NCBI GenBank assembly: GCA_021816955.1
Contig: JAKAWP010000006.1
Location: forward strand, 1-38,194
Length of the DNA: 38,194 bases
From: Thermoplasmata archaeon
Lineage (GTDB): Archaea; Thermoplasmatota; Thermoplasmata; Lutacidiplasmatales; UBA184
Direction of reading: 5' to 3'
The notes beneath the pieces were generated by a model that saw nothing but the letters and a program-made list of their open reading frames with translations, did not search any database and was not told where the DNA came from. This document shows, piece by piece, positions 23,824 through 31,130 of this stretch. How positions within the stretch are numbered: the first letter of the stretch is position 1; each line of letters opens with the position of its first letter. The position numbers were made by a program, and so were the translations under genes.

Positions 23824-24448
23824 CGGCCTCGGCCGCAGGGGGAGCGGCGGGCGCGCGCGTCGCCGCTCCCTTCGGCGGGGGGAGTTCGGCCCGCACGTAC
23901 TGCCAGATCCGGTCGACCCCCTCCGAATAGAACGTCGGGTCGACCCCGTCCCCGGAGAGGCCGGCCTCGGCCGTCGCGATCGGTCCGGTGAGCGCGTCGG
24001 TCGAATGGCCTTTCGACTTCAGCCAGTCGAGCGTGGCGCGGGCGAGCGCGAGCTGGAGCTCCGCCTCGCGTCGGGCCTTGCGCGCCGCCCGCTCCTCGGG
24101 GGAGAGGGCGTGGTCGGGGTCCCAGCTCGGGGGCTGCGGGGCCGGGATCGCGACCCGGAGCGAGCGGAACGGCTCGGGGAGCGTCGGCCAGCGCGGCTCA
24201 TGGAACCGGACGCTCAGCTGGTCGAGCGCGCTCTCGGCCGCCACCCAGTCGCCCCGTTCGAACGCCGCCTCCGCTCGTTCGAACGGGACGAGGAGATCCG
24301 GATGGGGAGCCCCCTTCCAGAGGTCGAGGTGGAGGGCGACGCGCGCGGGCGCGAGCCGGCGGAGCAGGCGCGCCCGCGGCTCGTCGGGCGCCGGCGGTGT
24401 CGGGGCGGTCGGGCTCCTCTCGGGGGGCTTGTTCGGCGCGCCGGGCAT
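23807..24448 (-). CDS. Hypothetical protein, largely helical
   Basis: A 213-residue protein with no recognised family. After a Pro-rich N-terminus (1-25), residues 26-90 include RLAPARVALHLDLWKG and FERAEAAFERGDWVAAESALDQLS, a helix-turn-helix pattern reminiscent of a TPR-like repeat. Residues ~118-145 form a charged helix (EERAARKARREAELQLALA), and ~146-190 another globular stretch (TLDWLKSKGHSTDALTGPIA). It ends in an Ala/Pro-rich tail. The ATG is 20 nt after the stop of the geranylgeranyl reductase gene, and an 18-bp inverted repeat lies in that junction. Function unknown. Confidence 0.65.
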   Translation of the reverse strand: MPGAPNKPPERSPTAPTPPAPDEPRARLLRRLAPARVALHLDLWKGAPHPDLLVPFERAEAAFERGDWVAAESALDQLSVRFHEPRWPTLPEPFRSLRVAIPAPQPPSWDPDHALSPEERAARKARREAELQLALARATLDWLKSKGHSTDALTGPIATAEAGLSGDGVDPTFYSEGVDRIWQYVRAELPPPKGAATRAPAAPPAAEADAGAG

Positions 24449-24462
24449 CGCTGCCGTCCGCC

Positions 24463-24480
24463 GCGTTCCTACAGGAACGC
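24463..24480. repeat. 18-bp inverted repeat at the reductase stop codon
   Basis: GCGTTCCT (24463-24470) and AGGAACGC (24473-24480) are perfect inverted copies separated by AC. It contains the reductase stop codon and lies ~15 nt before the next ATG (24448). Its core CCTGTAGG on the minus strand is also about 23 nt from that ATG. It may be an operator or a 3'-end hairpin. Confidence 0.65.
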
Positions 24481-25659
24481 TTCGAACTCCTTCGTCACTT
24501 CGGGATACTTCGCGTGGACCGCCTTCAGGATGTTGTGGACGCTCAGCTTTTCGAGCTTAAGGCCGCTCAAGGCGTCGATGATCTTGTCGAACGTGGCATC
24601 GGAGAGCGTGACGAGCTTCTCCTTCGCGAGCCAGTTGCGGTAGAGCTTCTCCTCAAGCTTCGCCCGCCAGCCTTTCTCGTAGGCGCTCAGGACCGACTCC
24701 GAGGCGTCGCCGATCTCGACCGCGTGGGCAGCGACCTCCCCGCAGATCTTCCCGGCGATGCAGCCGTTCGCGATCCCGCCGCCGGTGAGCGGGTCGATCA
24801 TCCGCGCGGCGTCGCCGACGAGCATCAGGCCGTCCATGACGGTCCGCGCGAGCGGCTTCGAGATCGAAACGCCCCCGCCGACCATGTCGATCTTCTTGCC
24901 CTTCGCGTAGGCGGGGTGCTTGTCGATCCAGCGGTCGAGGTAGTTCTTCGCCTCCGCCATCGTGCGGATCTGCGAGACCTGCACGCCGATCCCGACGTTG
25001 GCGAGCCGGTCACCCTTCGGGAAGACCCAGACGTAGCCGCCCGGCGCGACCTGGCCCAGGTAGAAATCGCAGTAGCGGACATCCGAGTCGACGTTCGTCA
25101 TGCGGTACTGAAGGCAGGTGTCCATGTCCCGAAGCTGGAGGTTCGTGGGCAGACCCGCCCACCGGCCGACCTGGCTCTCGAAGCCGTCGGCGCCGACGGT
25201 CACCTTCGCCCGGATGTCGAACGTCTCCCCGAACTGCTTGACGCGGGCGCCGACGACCCGGCCGTTCTCCTTGAGGATGCCGGTCGCCGCGGTCTTGAGC
25301 TCGATCTCGGCCCCCGCGTTCGCCGCGTCGATCGCGAGCTGCTTGTCGAACCCGTCCCGCTCGACCACATAGCCGACCTCGTTGCCGGCGTGCTTTTCGT
25401 TGATCTCGAAGACCGTCTCGTTCGGGGAGAAGATCCGCGCGCCCTCGACCTCGACGTTGACCCAGCGGCCGGGGGTGATGCCGACGTCGCGGAGCCACTC
25501 CTTGCTCATCCCCTCGCCGCAGCGCACCGGGCTTCCGATCTCCTGCCGCTTCTCGATCATCAGGACCTCGGCGCCGTGCTTCGCCGCCCACTTCGCGGTC
25601 ATGCTGCCCGCCGGCCCCGCCCCGATGACGAGCACGTCCGTCGTTCGATCCCCGGGCAT
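24469..25659 (-). CDS. Digeranylgeranylglycerophospholipid reductase family (geranylgeranyl reductase)
   Basis: A 396-residue flavoprotein that would hydrogenate the double bonds of archaeal isoprenoid lipids. The FAD dinucleotide motif is VLVIGAGPAGS (9-19), the RCGEGMSKEWL segment is family-typical, and the second FAD motif is MLVGDAARMIDPLTGGGIANG (split around 286-306). PxGYxWVFPKG (about 215-225) matches the substrate-pocket motif. The C-terminus contains helices seen in archaeal GGRs. I chose ATG 25659, not GTG 25677, because GGAGGT lies about 7 nt upstream, the clearest Shine-Dalgarno site in the window. The ferredoxin gene directly precedes it. A comparable GGR-ferredoxin pair works together in Methanosarcina acetivorans. 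Confidence 0.92.
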   Translation of the reverse strand: MPGDRTTDVLVIGAGPAGSMTAKWAAKHGAEVLMIEKRQEIGSPVRCGEGMSKEWLRDVGITPGRWVNVEVEGARIFSPNETVFEINEKHAGNEVGYVVERDGFDKQLAIDAANAGAEIELKTAATGILKENGRVVGARVKQFGETFDIRAKVTVGADGFESQVGRWAGLPTNLQLRDMDTCLQYRMTNVDSDVRYCDFYLGQVAPGGYVWVFPKGDRLANVGIGVQVSQIRTMAEAKNYLDRWIDKHPAYAKGKKIDMVGGGVSISKPLARTVMDGLMLVGDAARMIDPLTGGGIANGCIAGKICGEVAAHAVEIGDASESVLSAYEKGWRAKLEEKLYRNWLAKEKLVTLSDATFDKIIDALSGLKLEKLSVHNILKAVHAKYPEVTKEFEAFL

Positions 25660-25666
25660 CGTTTGA

Positions 25667-25672
25667 CCTCCG
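25667..25672 (-). promoter_or_regulatory. Strong Shine-Dalgarno site for the internal reductase gene
   Basis: GGAGGT on the minus strand, about 7 nt before ATG 25659. It decides that start and contrasts with the leaderless first genes of operons in this window. Confidence 0.7.
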
Positions 25673-25677
25673 GACAC

Positions 25678-25875
25678 TCAGCCGATCTCGATCGCCCCGA
25701 CAGGGCACGCCTTCACGCAGATCTCGCAGCGGGTGCAGACCTTCTCGTCGAAGGTGATCCGCGTCTCATCGAGGTAGATGCAGTTGAGCGGACAGATGCC
25801 GACGCACGCGCCGCAATAGATGCACAGCTGGCCGCTCGATTCGATGTGCAGGCTGCGCTTCGACAAGGAAGCCAT
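25678..25875 (-). CDS. Two-cluster [4Fe-4S] ferredoxin
   Basis: A 65-residue dicluster ferredoxin, probably the electron donor for the reductase encoded 18 nt downstream. Cluster motifs are CIYCGACVGICPLNC (about 18-32) and CTRCEICVKACPVG (about 47-60), each C-x2-C-x2-C-x3-C followed by Pro. The short N-terminus (MASLSKRSLHIESS) precedes the first motif without a signal peptide, so it is cytoplasmic. ATG 25875 is 35 nt after a CTTAACGG-type box (25907-25914), leaving a leader of ~10 nt. The in-frame sequence upstream of the ATG is Arg/Pro-rich and not part of the protein. Confidence 0.92.
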   Translation of the reverse strand: MASLSKRSLHIESSGQLCIYCGACVGICPLNCIYLDETRITFDEKVCTRCEICVKACPVGAIEIG

Positions 25876-25906
25876 CGACGTGACGAACCGACGGTGGTCG
25901 GAGGCT

Positions 25907-25914
25907 CTTAACGG
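25907..25914 (-). promoter_or_regulatory. TATA-like box of the ferredoxin-reductase operon
   Basis: CCGTTAAG on the minus strand, centred ~35 nt before ATG 25875. Confidence 0.55.
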
Positions 25915-26009
25915 TATCGAGGGACCGGCGGCGTCCCGAGCCCCCCCCCACGAGTTTCCGGCCGGCGGACGACCGCCGGCGTTCAAAGCGCGGGACGAGC
26001 GGGGGTCGT

Positions 26010-27005
26010 TCACGCCTGGGCGGCGCCTTCCGCTCGGCTCTCCTCGATCCGGCGGAGCACGCTGAGCGCCTCGACCGTCGCCCACCGGCTCGGCTCGCCC
26101 GGCGGCTCGAGCCGGAAGACCCAGACCGGCGACCGCCGAAAGACGTAGCCGCCCCGGTGAGGATCGAGGTCCGGGTGGTCGGCGTCGATCGCCCACCGCC
26201 CGTCGGGCCGTCGCCGGTCCCGAAGCCACCGGAGCGCCGGAGCGAGCCGCGGGTCGGCGCCGTACCCGAGCCGGGTGAGGATCTTGAGCCCGACCAAGAG
26301 GTCGTAGTAATAGTGGTTCGGATAGTGGATTCGAAACCACGGAGGGTACCGTACCTTCCCCTCGCGCATCAACCGACGCGCGAGGTAGAACTCCGCTCCC
26401 CGTTCGATCGCCCGCTGGATCCGTCCGCTCCGTTCGTCGGCCGGTAGCTCGGCGAGCGCGGCCAGCCCCTCCCAGCCATCGAGCGTCCCGGTGCGGGAGC
26501 GGAAGCAGTGCCAACCGCCGTCGGACTTCTGCGTTCGGACGATCCAATCGATCGCGCGCCGGGTCGCGGGGTGGTCGGCGTAACCGAAGCGGAGGAGGGA
26601 CCGGGCGGCGTTCCCCGTGAGACAGATCTCGCTGTCGCGGCCCCCGAGCGCATCGCCCCCTCGACGCGACCAGCGATCGAGGAGCAACCGGGCGAGCCGA
26701 CGGATCCGGGCGTCGCGCCGGGTCATGCCGAGGTCCGAGAGGACGATCATCCGCCAGTTCGTGGCGAGGTACTTCGGCCGGTAGAGGTCGCCGGCGGTCG
26801 ACCCGACCGTCCCCCAATGGCCGTCCGGGAACTGCTGGTCGAGAATCCCCGCCGCCCAGCCGACCTTCCCGATGAGCGCCCTGGCCGCGCGGGCGCGGGG
26901 GTCCGTCGCGGCGACCCCCTCGACCTCCGTCCAGTACCGATAGCGGACGGACGGGTCCGACCCGGGCCCGATGAGCCAGTTCCGAACGGACGGAGCGATG
27001 CGCAC
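26010..27005 (-). CDS. Alpha/alpha-toroid protein (prenyltransferase/squalene-cyclase repeat family)
   Basis: A 331-residue protein with repeated helix pairs punctuated by Q-W-type turns: FPDGHWGTVG (near 60), QKSDGGWHCF (near 165) and RRPDGRWAID (near 275). These are hallmarks of the alpha-toroid fold shared by terpene cyclases and prenyltransferase beta subunits. I see neither the DxDD protonation motif of squalene-hopene cyclases nor a zinc triad of protein prenyltransferases, so it may bind rather than convert an isoprenoid. The NHYYYDLLVGLKILTRLGY region is conserved-looking and may line the cavity. GTG 27005 is chosen because a TACTTTAG box lies 26 nt upstream; no ATG fits. It sits next to lipid-reduction genes, which suggests but does not prove a lipid role. 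Confidence 0.75.
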   Translation of the reverse strand: MRIAPSVRNWLIGPGSDPSVRYRYWTEVEGVAATDPRARAARALIGKVGWAAGILDQQFPDGHWGTVGSTAGDLYRPKYLATNWRMIVLSDLGMTRRDARIRRLARLLLDRWSRRGGDALGGRDSEICLTGNAARSLLRFGYADHPATRRAIDWIVRTQKSDGGWHCFRSRTGTLDGWEGLAALAELPADERSGRIQRAIERGAEFYLARRLMREGKVRYPPWFRIHYPNHYYYDLLVGLKILTRLGYGADPRLAPALRWLRDRRRPDGRWAIDADHPDLDPHRGGYVFRRSPVWVFRLEPPGEPSRWATVEALSVLRRIEESRAEGAAQA

Positions 27006-27026
27006 GCGGCGCGGAACGCGGCCGCC

Positions 27027-27034
27027 TACTTTAG
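27027..27034 (-). promoter_or_regulatory. TATA-like box
   Basis: CTAAAGTA on the minus strand, 26 nt before GTG 27005; it decides that start. Confidence 0.55.
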
Positions 27035-27138
27035 GAGAGCCGCGCCGAGAATCGCTCTGCCGGCCCGACAACCGGATTGGCCGCCCCGTCGCGCCGTCGC
27101 CGCCCGCTCGACCCCGAAGCGCCGGGCGCGGCGGCCGG

Positions 27139-28104
27139 TCAACCGTGGGGCTCGGGCGGCCGGTCGCTCCGACCGTGCTCGGCAAGGAACCGCTCCGCGT
27201 CGAGCGCCGCCATGCAGCCCAAGCCGGCCGCGCTCACGGCCTGGCGGTAGCGGTGGTCGTGGACGTCGCCGGCGGCGAAGACGCCGTCGATGTTGGTTCG
27301 GGTCACGTCGTGGGTGACGAGGTACCCCTTCTCGTCGAGCTCGAGGATCCCCCGGAACAGCTCGGTGGCCGGATCGTGGCCGATCGCGACGAAGACCCCG
27401 CCGACCGGGAGGACGCGCTCGTCGCCCGTGCGGGCATGACGGAGCCGCACGCCCTCGACGTGATCGGTTCCGAGGATTTCGGCCACCTCCTGCTCGAGCT
27501 CGAAGCGGATCTTCGGATGGGCGCGGGCCCGTTCCTGCATGATCCGGCTGGCTCGCAGCTCCGAGCGGCGGTGCACGATCGTCACGCGCGTCGCGAAGTT
27601 CGTGAGAAAGAGCGCCTCCTCCATGGCGGAATCGCCGCCGCCGACCACCGCGAGCTCGCGTCCTTTGAAGAAGAACCCGTCGCACGTCGCGCACGCGGAG
27701 ACGCCGTGGCCCCGGAGCCGCTCCTCGGACGGGAGGCCGAGCCAGCGGGCGCTCGCGCCCGTCGCGATGATCACCGCGTCCGCTCGGACCCGCTCGTCCG
27801 GCCCCGCCTCGAGAACGAACGGCCGGTGCGAGAAGTCGACCTTCGTCACGTTCACGTCCCAGAACTCGGTGCCGAACCGGGCCGCTTGGCGGCGCATCCG
27901 GTCGACGAGCTCCGGCCCTTGGATCCCCTCGGGAAAGCCGGGGTAGTTCTCCACGTCCGTCGTGATGAGCAATTGACCGCCCGCCGGCACGCCGCTCAAG
28001 ACGAGCGGCTTCAGCTCCGCCCGGGCGGCGTAGAGCGCCGCCGTGAGGCCCGCGGGACCGCTCCCGAGAATCGCCAGCCGGACCTCGCGCGTCGGCTTCG
28101 CCAC
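27139..28104 (-). CDS. trxB: Thioredoxin reductase
   Basis: A 321-residue low-molecular-weight thioredoxin reductase that passes electrons from NAD(P)H via FAD to thioredoxin or glutaredoxin-like proteins. The FAD motif is [11 protein letters not shown] (10-20), with [20 protein letters not shown] (42-61). The redox-active disulfide is Cys138-Ala-Thr-Cys141 in SACATCDG. The pyridine-nucleotide motif is [12 protein letters not shown], and the final FAD motif is [13 protein letters not shown] 28104 was chosen because a CCTAAAAG-type box lies 26 nt upstream and the FAD strand begins shortly after; no ATG is suitable. The cofactor preference (NADH or NADPH) cannot be told by eye. Confidence 0.93.
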   Translation of the reverse strand: MAKPTREVRLAILGSGPAGLTAALYAARAELKPLVLSGVPAGGQLLITTDVENYPGFPEGIQGPELVDRMRRQAARFGTEFWDVNVTKVDFSHRPFVLEAGPDERVRADAVIIATGASARWLGLPSEERLRGHGVSACATCDGFFFKGRELAVVGGGDSAMEEALFLTNFATRVTIVHRRSELRASRIMQERARAHPKIRFELEQEVAEILGTDHVEGVRLRHARTGDERVLPVGGVFVAIGHDPATELFRGILELDEKGYLVTHDVTRTNIDGVFAAGDVHDHRYRQAVSAAGLGCMAALDAERFLAEHGRSDRPPEPHG

Positions 28105-28125
28105 GACCGGTCCACCGTGCGCGGG

Positions 28126-28133
28126 CCTAAAAG
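28126..28133 (-). promoter_or_regulatory. TATA-like box of trxB
   Basis: CTTTTAGG on the minus strand, 26 nt before GTG 28104, located just before the stop codon of the flavin reductase gene. Confidence 0.6.
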
Positions 28134-28141
28134 CGATACCG

Positions 28142-28663
28142 CTAGGTCGACGGGGCGTCGGGAAGTTGGAGGCGCCCGTCGGGCTCATAGGTGGCATAGC
28201 CCCGGTGGTAGAAGACGAGCGGAGGAGCGTCGACGCCGAGGTCGATCCGTTCGACTTCGCCAATGAGGAGCCGGTGGTCGTAGCGCGCGAGCTCCTCCAC
28301 CAGCCGGCAGTCGAGCGTGGCGAGCGCCCCGTCCAATAGCGGGGGGCCGTCGCCCGAGCGGTGCGTGCGCACCCCTTGGAACTTTTCATTCCCCGGGACG
28401 GAGCGTGCGAACCGCTCGCTGAGCTCGCGCTGACGGGCCCCGAGGAGATTCAGCGCGAACCGGCGGCTGGACCGGAGCACGGGAATGGTGTCGACGGTTT
28501 CGCCGAGACTGACGACGACCGTGGGGGGGTCGAGGGAGAGGGAGAAGAACGCGTTCACCGTGAGACCCGAGTCCCGGCCCGCGTGCGAGGCGGTGAGCAC
28601 GCAGACGCCGGTCGGCCAGCGGGCCATGACCCGGCGGAATTCCGCGCGGTCGACGGGCGTCAC
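28142..28663 (-). CDS. Flavin reductase-like FMN-binding protein
   Basis: A 173-residue protein of the flavin reductase-like split-barrel family. It begins with [17 protein letters not shown], continues with [22 protein letters not shown] (the flavin-binding strand and loop), and has [19 protein letters not shown], all typical of HpaC-type reductases that supply reduced flavin. The C-terminal region [16 protein letters not shown] completes the barrel. GTG 28663 begins one base after the stop of the ABC-2 permease, so it is the third gene of that operon. A monooxygenase partner is not visible. Confidence 0.87.
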   Translation of the reverse strand: MTPVDRAEFRRVMARWPTGVCVLTASHAGRDSGLTVNAFFSLSLDPPTVVVSLGETVDTIPVLRSSRRFALNLLGARQRELSERFARSVPGNEKFQGVRTHRSGDGPPLLDGALATLDCRLVEELARYDHRLLIGEVERIDLGVDAPPLVFYHRGYATYEPDGRLQLPDAPST

Positions 28664-28664
28664 G

Positions 28665-29783
28665 TCACTCGTCCCTCCAGCGGAAGGCGATGACCGCGAG
28701 GGCGAAGAAGACGACGCTGATCGCGAGCGTGATGGCGAGGTCGACCCAGGCGCGCCCGAGGTTGCCGAACAGCATCACCTGGTTCATCCCGTCGATGACG
28801 TAGTAGAGCGGGAGGAGCTTCGCGAACAGTTGGAGCCCCGCGGGGAACTGGCTCACGGGGAAGAACGTTCCGGCGAGGAACATCATCGGGAAGGTGATGA
28901 GGTTCCCGATCACCGAGGCGCTCTCGGGCGTCTTCGCCGCGCTTCCGGCGAGCATCCCGAGCGAGACGAACAGGAACGGCCCGACCACCAAGAACGGCAC
29001 GAGCGTCCAAGAGACGGTGACGTTCGCGCCGAACGTCCCGATCCCGATCCCGAGCATGATCGCCATGCTGATGAACGTCAGCAAGACGTACCAGACGACC
29101 CGGCTCGTCAGCCACTCCGCGCGCGTGAGCGGCGTGAGCGACAGCTGCCGGAACAGCCCCTCCTTCCGATACGAGCTCGTGATCTCGACCATCGAGAACA
29201 TCGGGCTCGTCAGGATCGAAAAGCCGATCAAGCCGGGGACGAGGTAGTCGATGTAGGTGAAGTACGGCTGGCCGACGTTCTCGTTCGCGACCTGGATCAC
29301 GTCGCAGCGGTGGCCGGGCGGACACGGACGATTGAACGCGTTCACGACGGAGGCGATGACCCCGAGGGCCGGGCCCGACTGGGACGTCGCGCTCGGGTTC
29401 GAGTAGATCTGGAGCGTCGTCGTCCGGTTGGCGGTATAATTCGCTTGGAACCCGGCGGGGATGACGAGCCCGACCGCGTAGCCGTTCTGGCCGAGGTAGG
29501 TGGAGAGGTTGCCGACGGAAGGGCTGACGAGCTGGACGGTCGTGACGTTGGTCGAGTTGAGGGCCGCGAGGAACTCCTGGCTCAGGGCGGAGTAGTGACC
29601 GTTCGTCACGTCCTCGTTGATCGTGTAGACGGTCACCTTGGCCGACGACGCCGCGCCGAAGATGAACACGAACAAGAGGATCAAGATCAGCGGGAAGACC
29701 AGGCTGAAGAACAGCGCGACCGGGCTGCGCAGGTAGGTGCGGGCCGTCACCTTGAGGTCGGCGACGACGCGACGGGGTCTCAC
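28665..29783 (-). CDS. ABC-2 type transporter permease
   Basis: A 372-residue permease of the ABC-2 exporter family. One transmembrane helix near residues 20-44 is followed by an external domain of ~150 residues, rich in Asn/Thr/Ser with several N-x-S/T sequons. Then come about five helices with the ABC-2 signature region (GLFRQLSLTPLTRAEWLTSR) and a final TM near the C-terminus. GTG 29783 overlaps the ATPase stop (GTGA); in-frame residues before it are Arg-rich and not part of the protein. The topology is that of exporters for drugs, lipids or polysaccharide; the substrate is unknown. It would form the transporter with the ATPase. Confidence 0.88.
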   Translation of the reverse strand: MRPRRVVADLKVTARTYLRSPVALFFSLVFPLILILLFVFIFGAASSAKVTVYTINEDVTNGHYSALSQEFLAALNSTNVTTVQLVSPSVGNLSTYLGQNGYAVGLVIPAGFQANYTANRTTTLQIYSNPSATSQSGPALGVIASVVNAFNRPCPPGHRCDVIQVANENVGQPYFTYIDYLVPGLIGFSILTSPMFSMVEITSSYRKEGLFRQLSLTPLTRAEWLTSRVVWYVLLTFISMAIMLGIGIGTFGANVTVSWTLVPFLVVGPFLFVSLGMLAGSAAKTPESASVIGNLITFPMMFLAGTFFPVSQFPAGLQLFAKLLPLYYVIDGMNQVMLFGNLGRAWVDLAITLAISVVFFALAVIAFRWRDE

Positions 29784-30712
29784 GTCCGCGCCTCCGTCTT
29801 GAGGACCCCGTTGTCCATCCGGCCGACGAGGTGGACGAAGACGTCTTCCAGGGTATCGCGCTCGATCGTGAATCGCCCCCACGGCTCGCCGCTCTCGTGG
29901 ACCGCCTTCAGGATCTTCATCGCCTCGTTCTTCGACGTGAGCGGGATCACCAGCCGATCCCCGTCCGCTCGCCCGTCGATGCCGAGTGTCCGCCGCAGCC
30001 AGCCGCCGAGCGTCGGCGCCTCCTCGAAGACGAGCCGCTCGGCTTGGCCGCGCGTGCGGATGATCTCGGCCGGCGAGCCCGCGGCGACGATCCGGCCGTG
30101 GTTGATGATCGCGACGTGGTCGCTCAGCAGCTCCGCCTCTTCCAGGTAGTGGGTCGTGAGGAACACGGTCCGCCCGCCGGCGCGAAGCCGTCGGATCACA
30201 TCCCAGATCGCGCGGCGCGCCTGCGGGTCGAGGCCGGTCGTCGGCTCATCCAAGAAGCAGATGTCCGGGTTGTTGACGAGGGCCAAGGCGAGGCCGAGCT
30301 TCTGCTTCTGGCCGCCGGAAAGGGTGTCGAACCGGGCGTCGGCCTTCTCCTCGAGATTCACCTCGCGCAACAGCTCGCCGGGGTCGACCTTCACCCCGAA
30401 GAGGCTCGCGTAGTACTCGATCCCTTCGCGGGCGGTGATCTTCTCGAAGAACCGGAAATCCTGGGGGATCACCCCGATCCGCCGGTGCAGCGCCCGCCCT
30501 TCGCTCCACGGGTCGAAGCCGAGCACCCGCACGGTGCCGGACGAACGGGCCCGCAGCCCCTCCAAGATCTCCGTCGTGGTCGTCTTTCCGGCGCCGTTCG
30601 GGCCGAGGAACGAGAAGACCGTACCCGCCGGAACCTCGAACGAGATGCCGTCGACGGCCGAGAGAGGACCGTATCGCTTGACGAGCTGGTCGACCTCGAT
30701 CGCCGCGGCCAT
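29780..30712 (-). CDS. ABC-2 exporter ATP-binding protein
   Basis: A 310-residue ABC ATPase. Walker A is GPNGAGKT (37-44), Q-loop PQDFRFF (83-89), signature LSGGQKQK (131-138), Walker B CFLDEP (152-157) and the switch histidine TTHYLEEAE near 188. The ~80-residue C-terminal extension (RLVFEEAPTLGGWLRR to the end) is typical of drug and multidrug ATPases of the DrrA class. ATG 30712 has an ATTAGAAAA-like box 28 nt upstream and heads the operon ATPase-permease-flavin reductase. The permease GTG overlaps its stop codon. Confidence 0.93.
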   Translation of the reverse strand: MAAAIEVDQLVKRYGPLSAVDGISFEVPAGTVFSFLGPNGAGKTTTTEILEGLRARSSGTVRVLGFDPWSEGRALHRRIGVIPQDFRFFEKITAREGIEYYASLFGVKVDPGELLREVNLEEKADARFDTLSGGQKQKLGLALALVNNPDICFLDEPTTGLDPQARRAIWDVIRRLRAGGRTVFLTTHYLEEAELLSDHVAIINHGRIVAAGSPAEIIRTRGQAERLVFEEAPTLGGWLRRTLGIDGRADGDRLVIPLTSKNEAMKILKAVHESGEPWGRFTIERDTLEDVFVHLVGRMDNGVLKTEART

Positions 30713-30735
30713 GACAAGTCGAGTGGTCGTCCACC

Positions 30736-30744
30736 ATTAGAAAA
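30736..30744 (-). promoter_or_regulatory. TATA-like box of the ABC-2 operon
   Basis: TTTTCTAAT on the minus strand, about 28 nt before ATG 30712; predicts a nearly leaderless mRNA. Confidence 0.6.
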
Positions 30745-30828
30745 CAGTTCCGGTCCCACCTATCGCGTCTCTGGAGGCGGAGCCGCCCGGATTTGTCGCG
30801 CACGTCGCGGCCGGTCCGGAACCGAGCG

Positions 30829-31068
30829 TCAACCCCCTCGCGGCTCGACCGGAACGACTCCGCAAGGCTCTCCGGAGCCGTCGGGGCCGACCTCCGACAC
30901 GCTCGTCCCGACGGGGAACGGTCCGTAGTCGAATGTCCCGGCTCCGGGCCACTCACGGGGCGCGTTCTCCGCTTCCCCTGATGTCGGTCGCGGGGTCTCG
31001 AGCGCTTCGGCTCGGAGGTCGTCCGGGCCCGGATTTCTCTCGATGCCGACCGCTTGCGCGACTCGCAA
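30829..31068 (-). CDS. Possible small acidic protein (79 aa), TTG start
   Basis: This lies in the 418-bp gap between the ABC ATPase (30712) and the MetF-like gene (31131). The frame gives 79 residues rich in Glu, Gly and Pro (for example GTFDYGPFPVGTSVSEVG). Chance antisense frames in this GC-rich DNA are usually Arg-rich, so this acidic composition mildly favours a real gene. TTG 31068 is 25 nt from the GCTCTTATCG box (31089-31097), which also serves the divergent MetF-like gene. No family is recognised, the TTG start is weak evidence, and no Shine-Dalgarno site is present. The rest of the gap shows nothing else I can identify. Confidence 0.3.
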   Translation of the reverse strand: MRVAQAVGIERNPGPDDLRAEALETPRPTSGEAENAPREWPGAGTFDYGPFPVGTSVSEVGPDGSGEPCGVVPVEPRGG

Positions 31069-31088
31069 GAGACGGTTCGCGACGAAAG

Positions 31089-31097
31089 CTCTTATCG
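31089..31097. promoter_or_regulatory. TATA-like box upstream of the MetF-like gene
   Basis: GCTCTTATC is 38 nt before ATG 31131 (plus strand). On the minus strand GATAAGAGC is 25 nt before the TTG at 31068, so it may be bidirectional. Confidence 0.5.
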
Positions 31098-31130
31098 ACC
31101 GTTCGTTCGAGCGGGTCGGGCAATTCGAGC

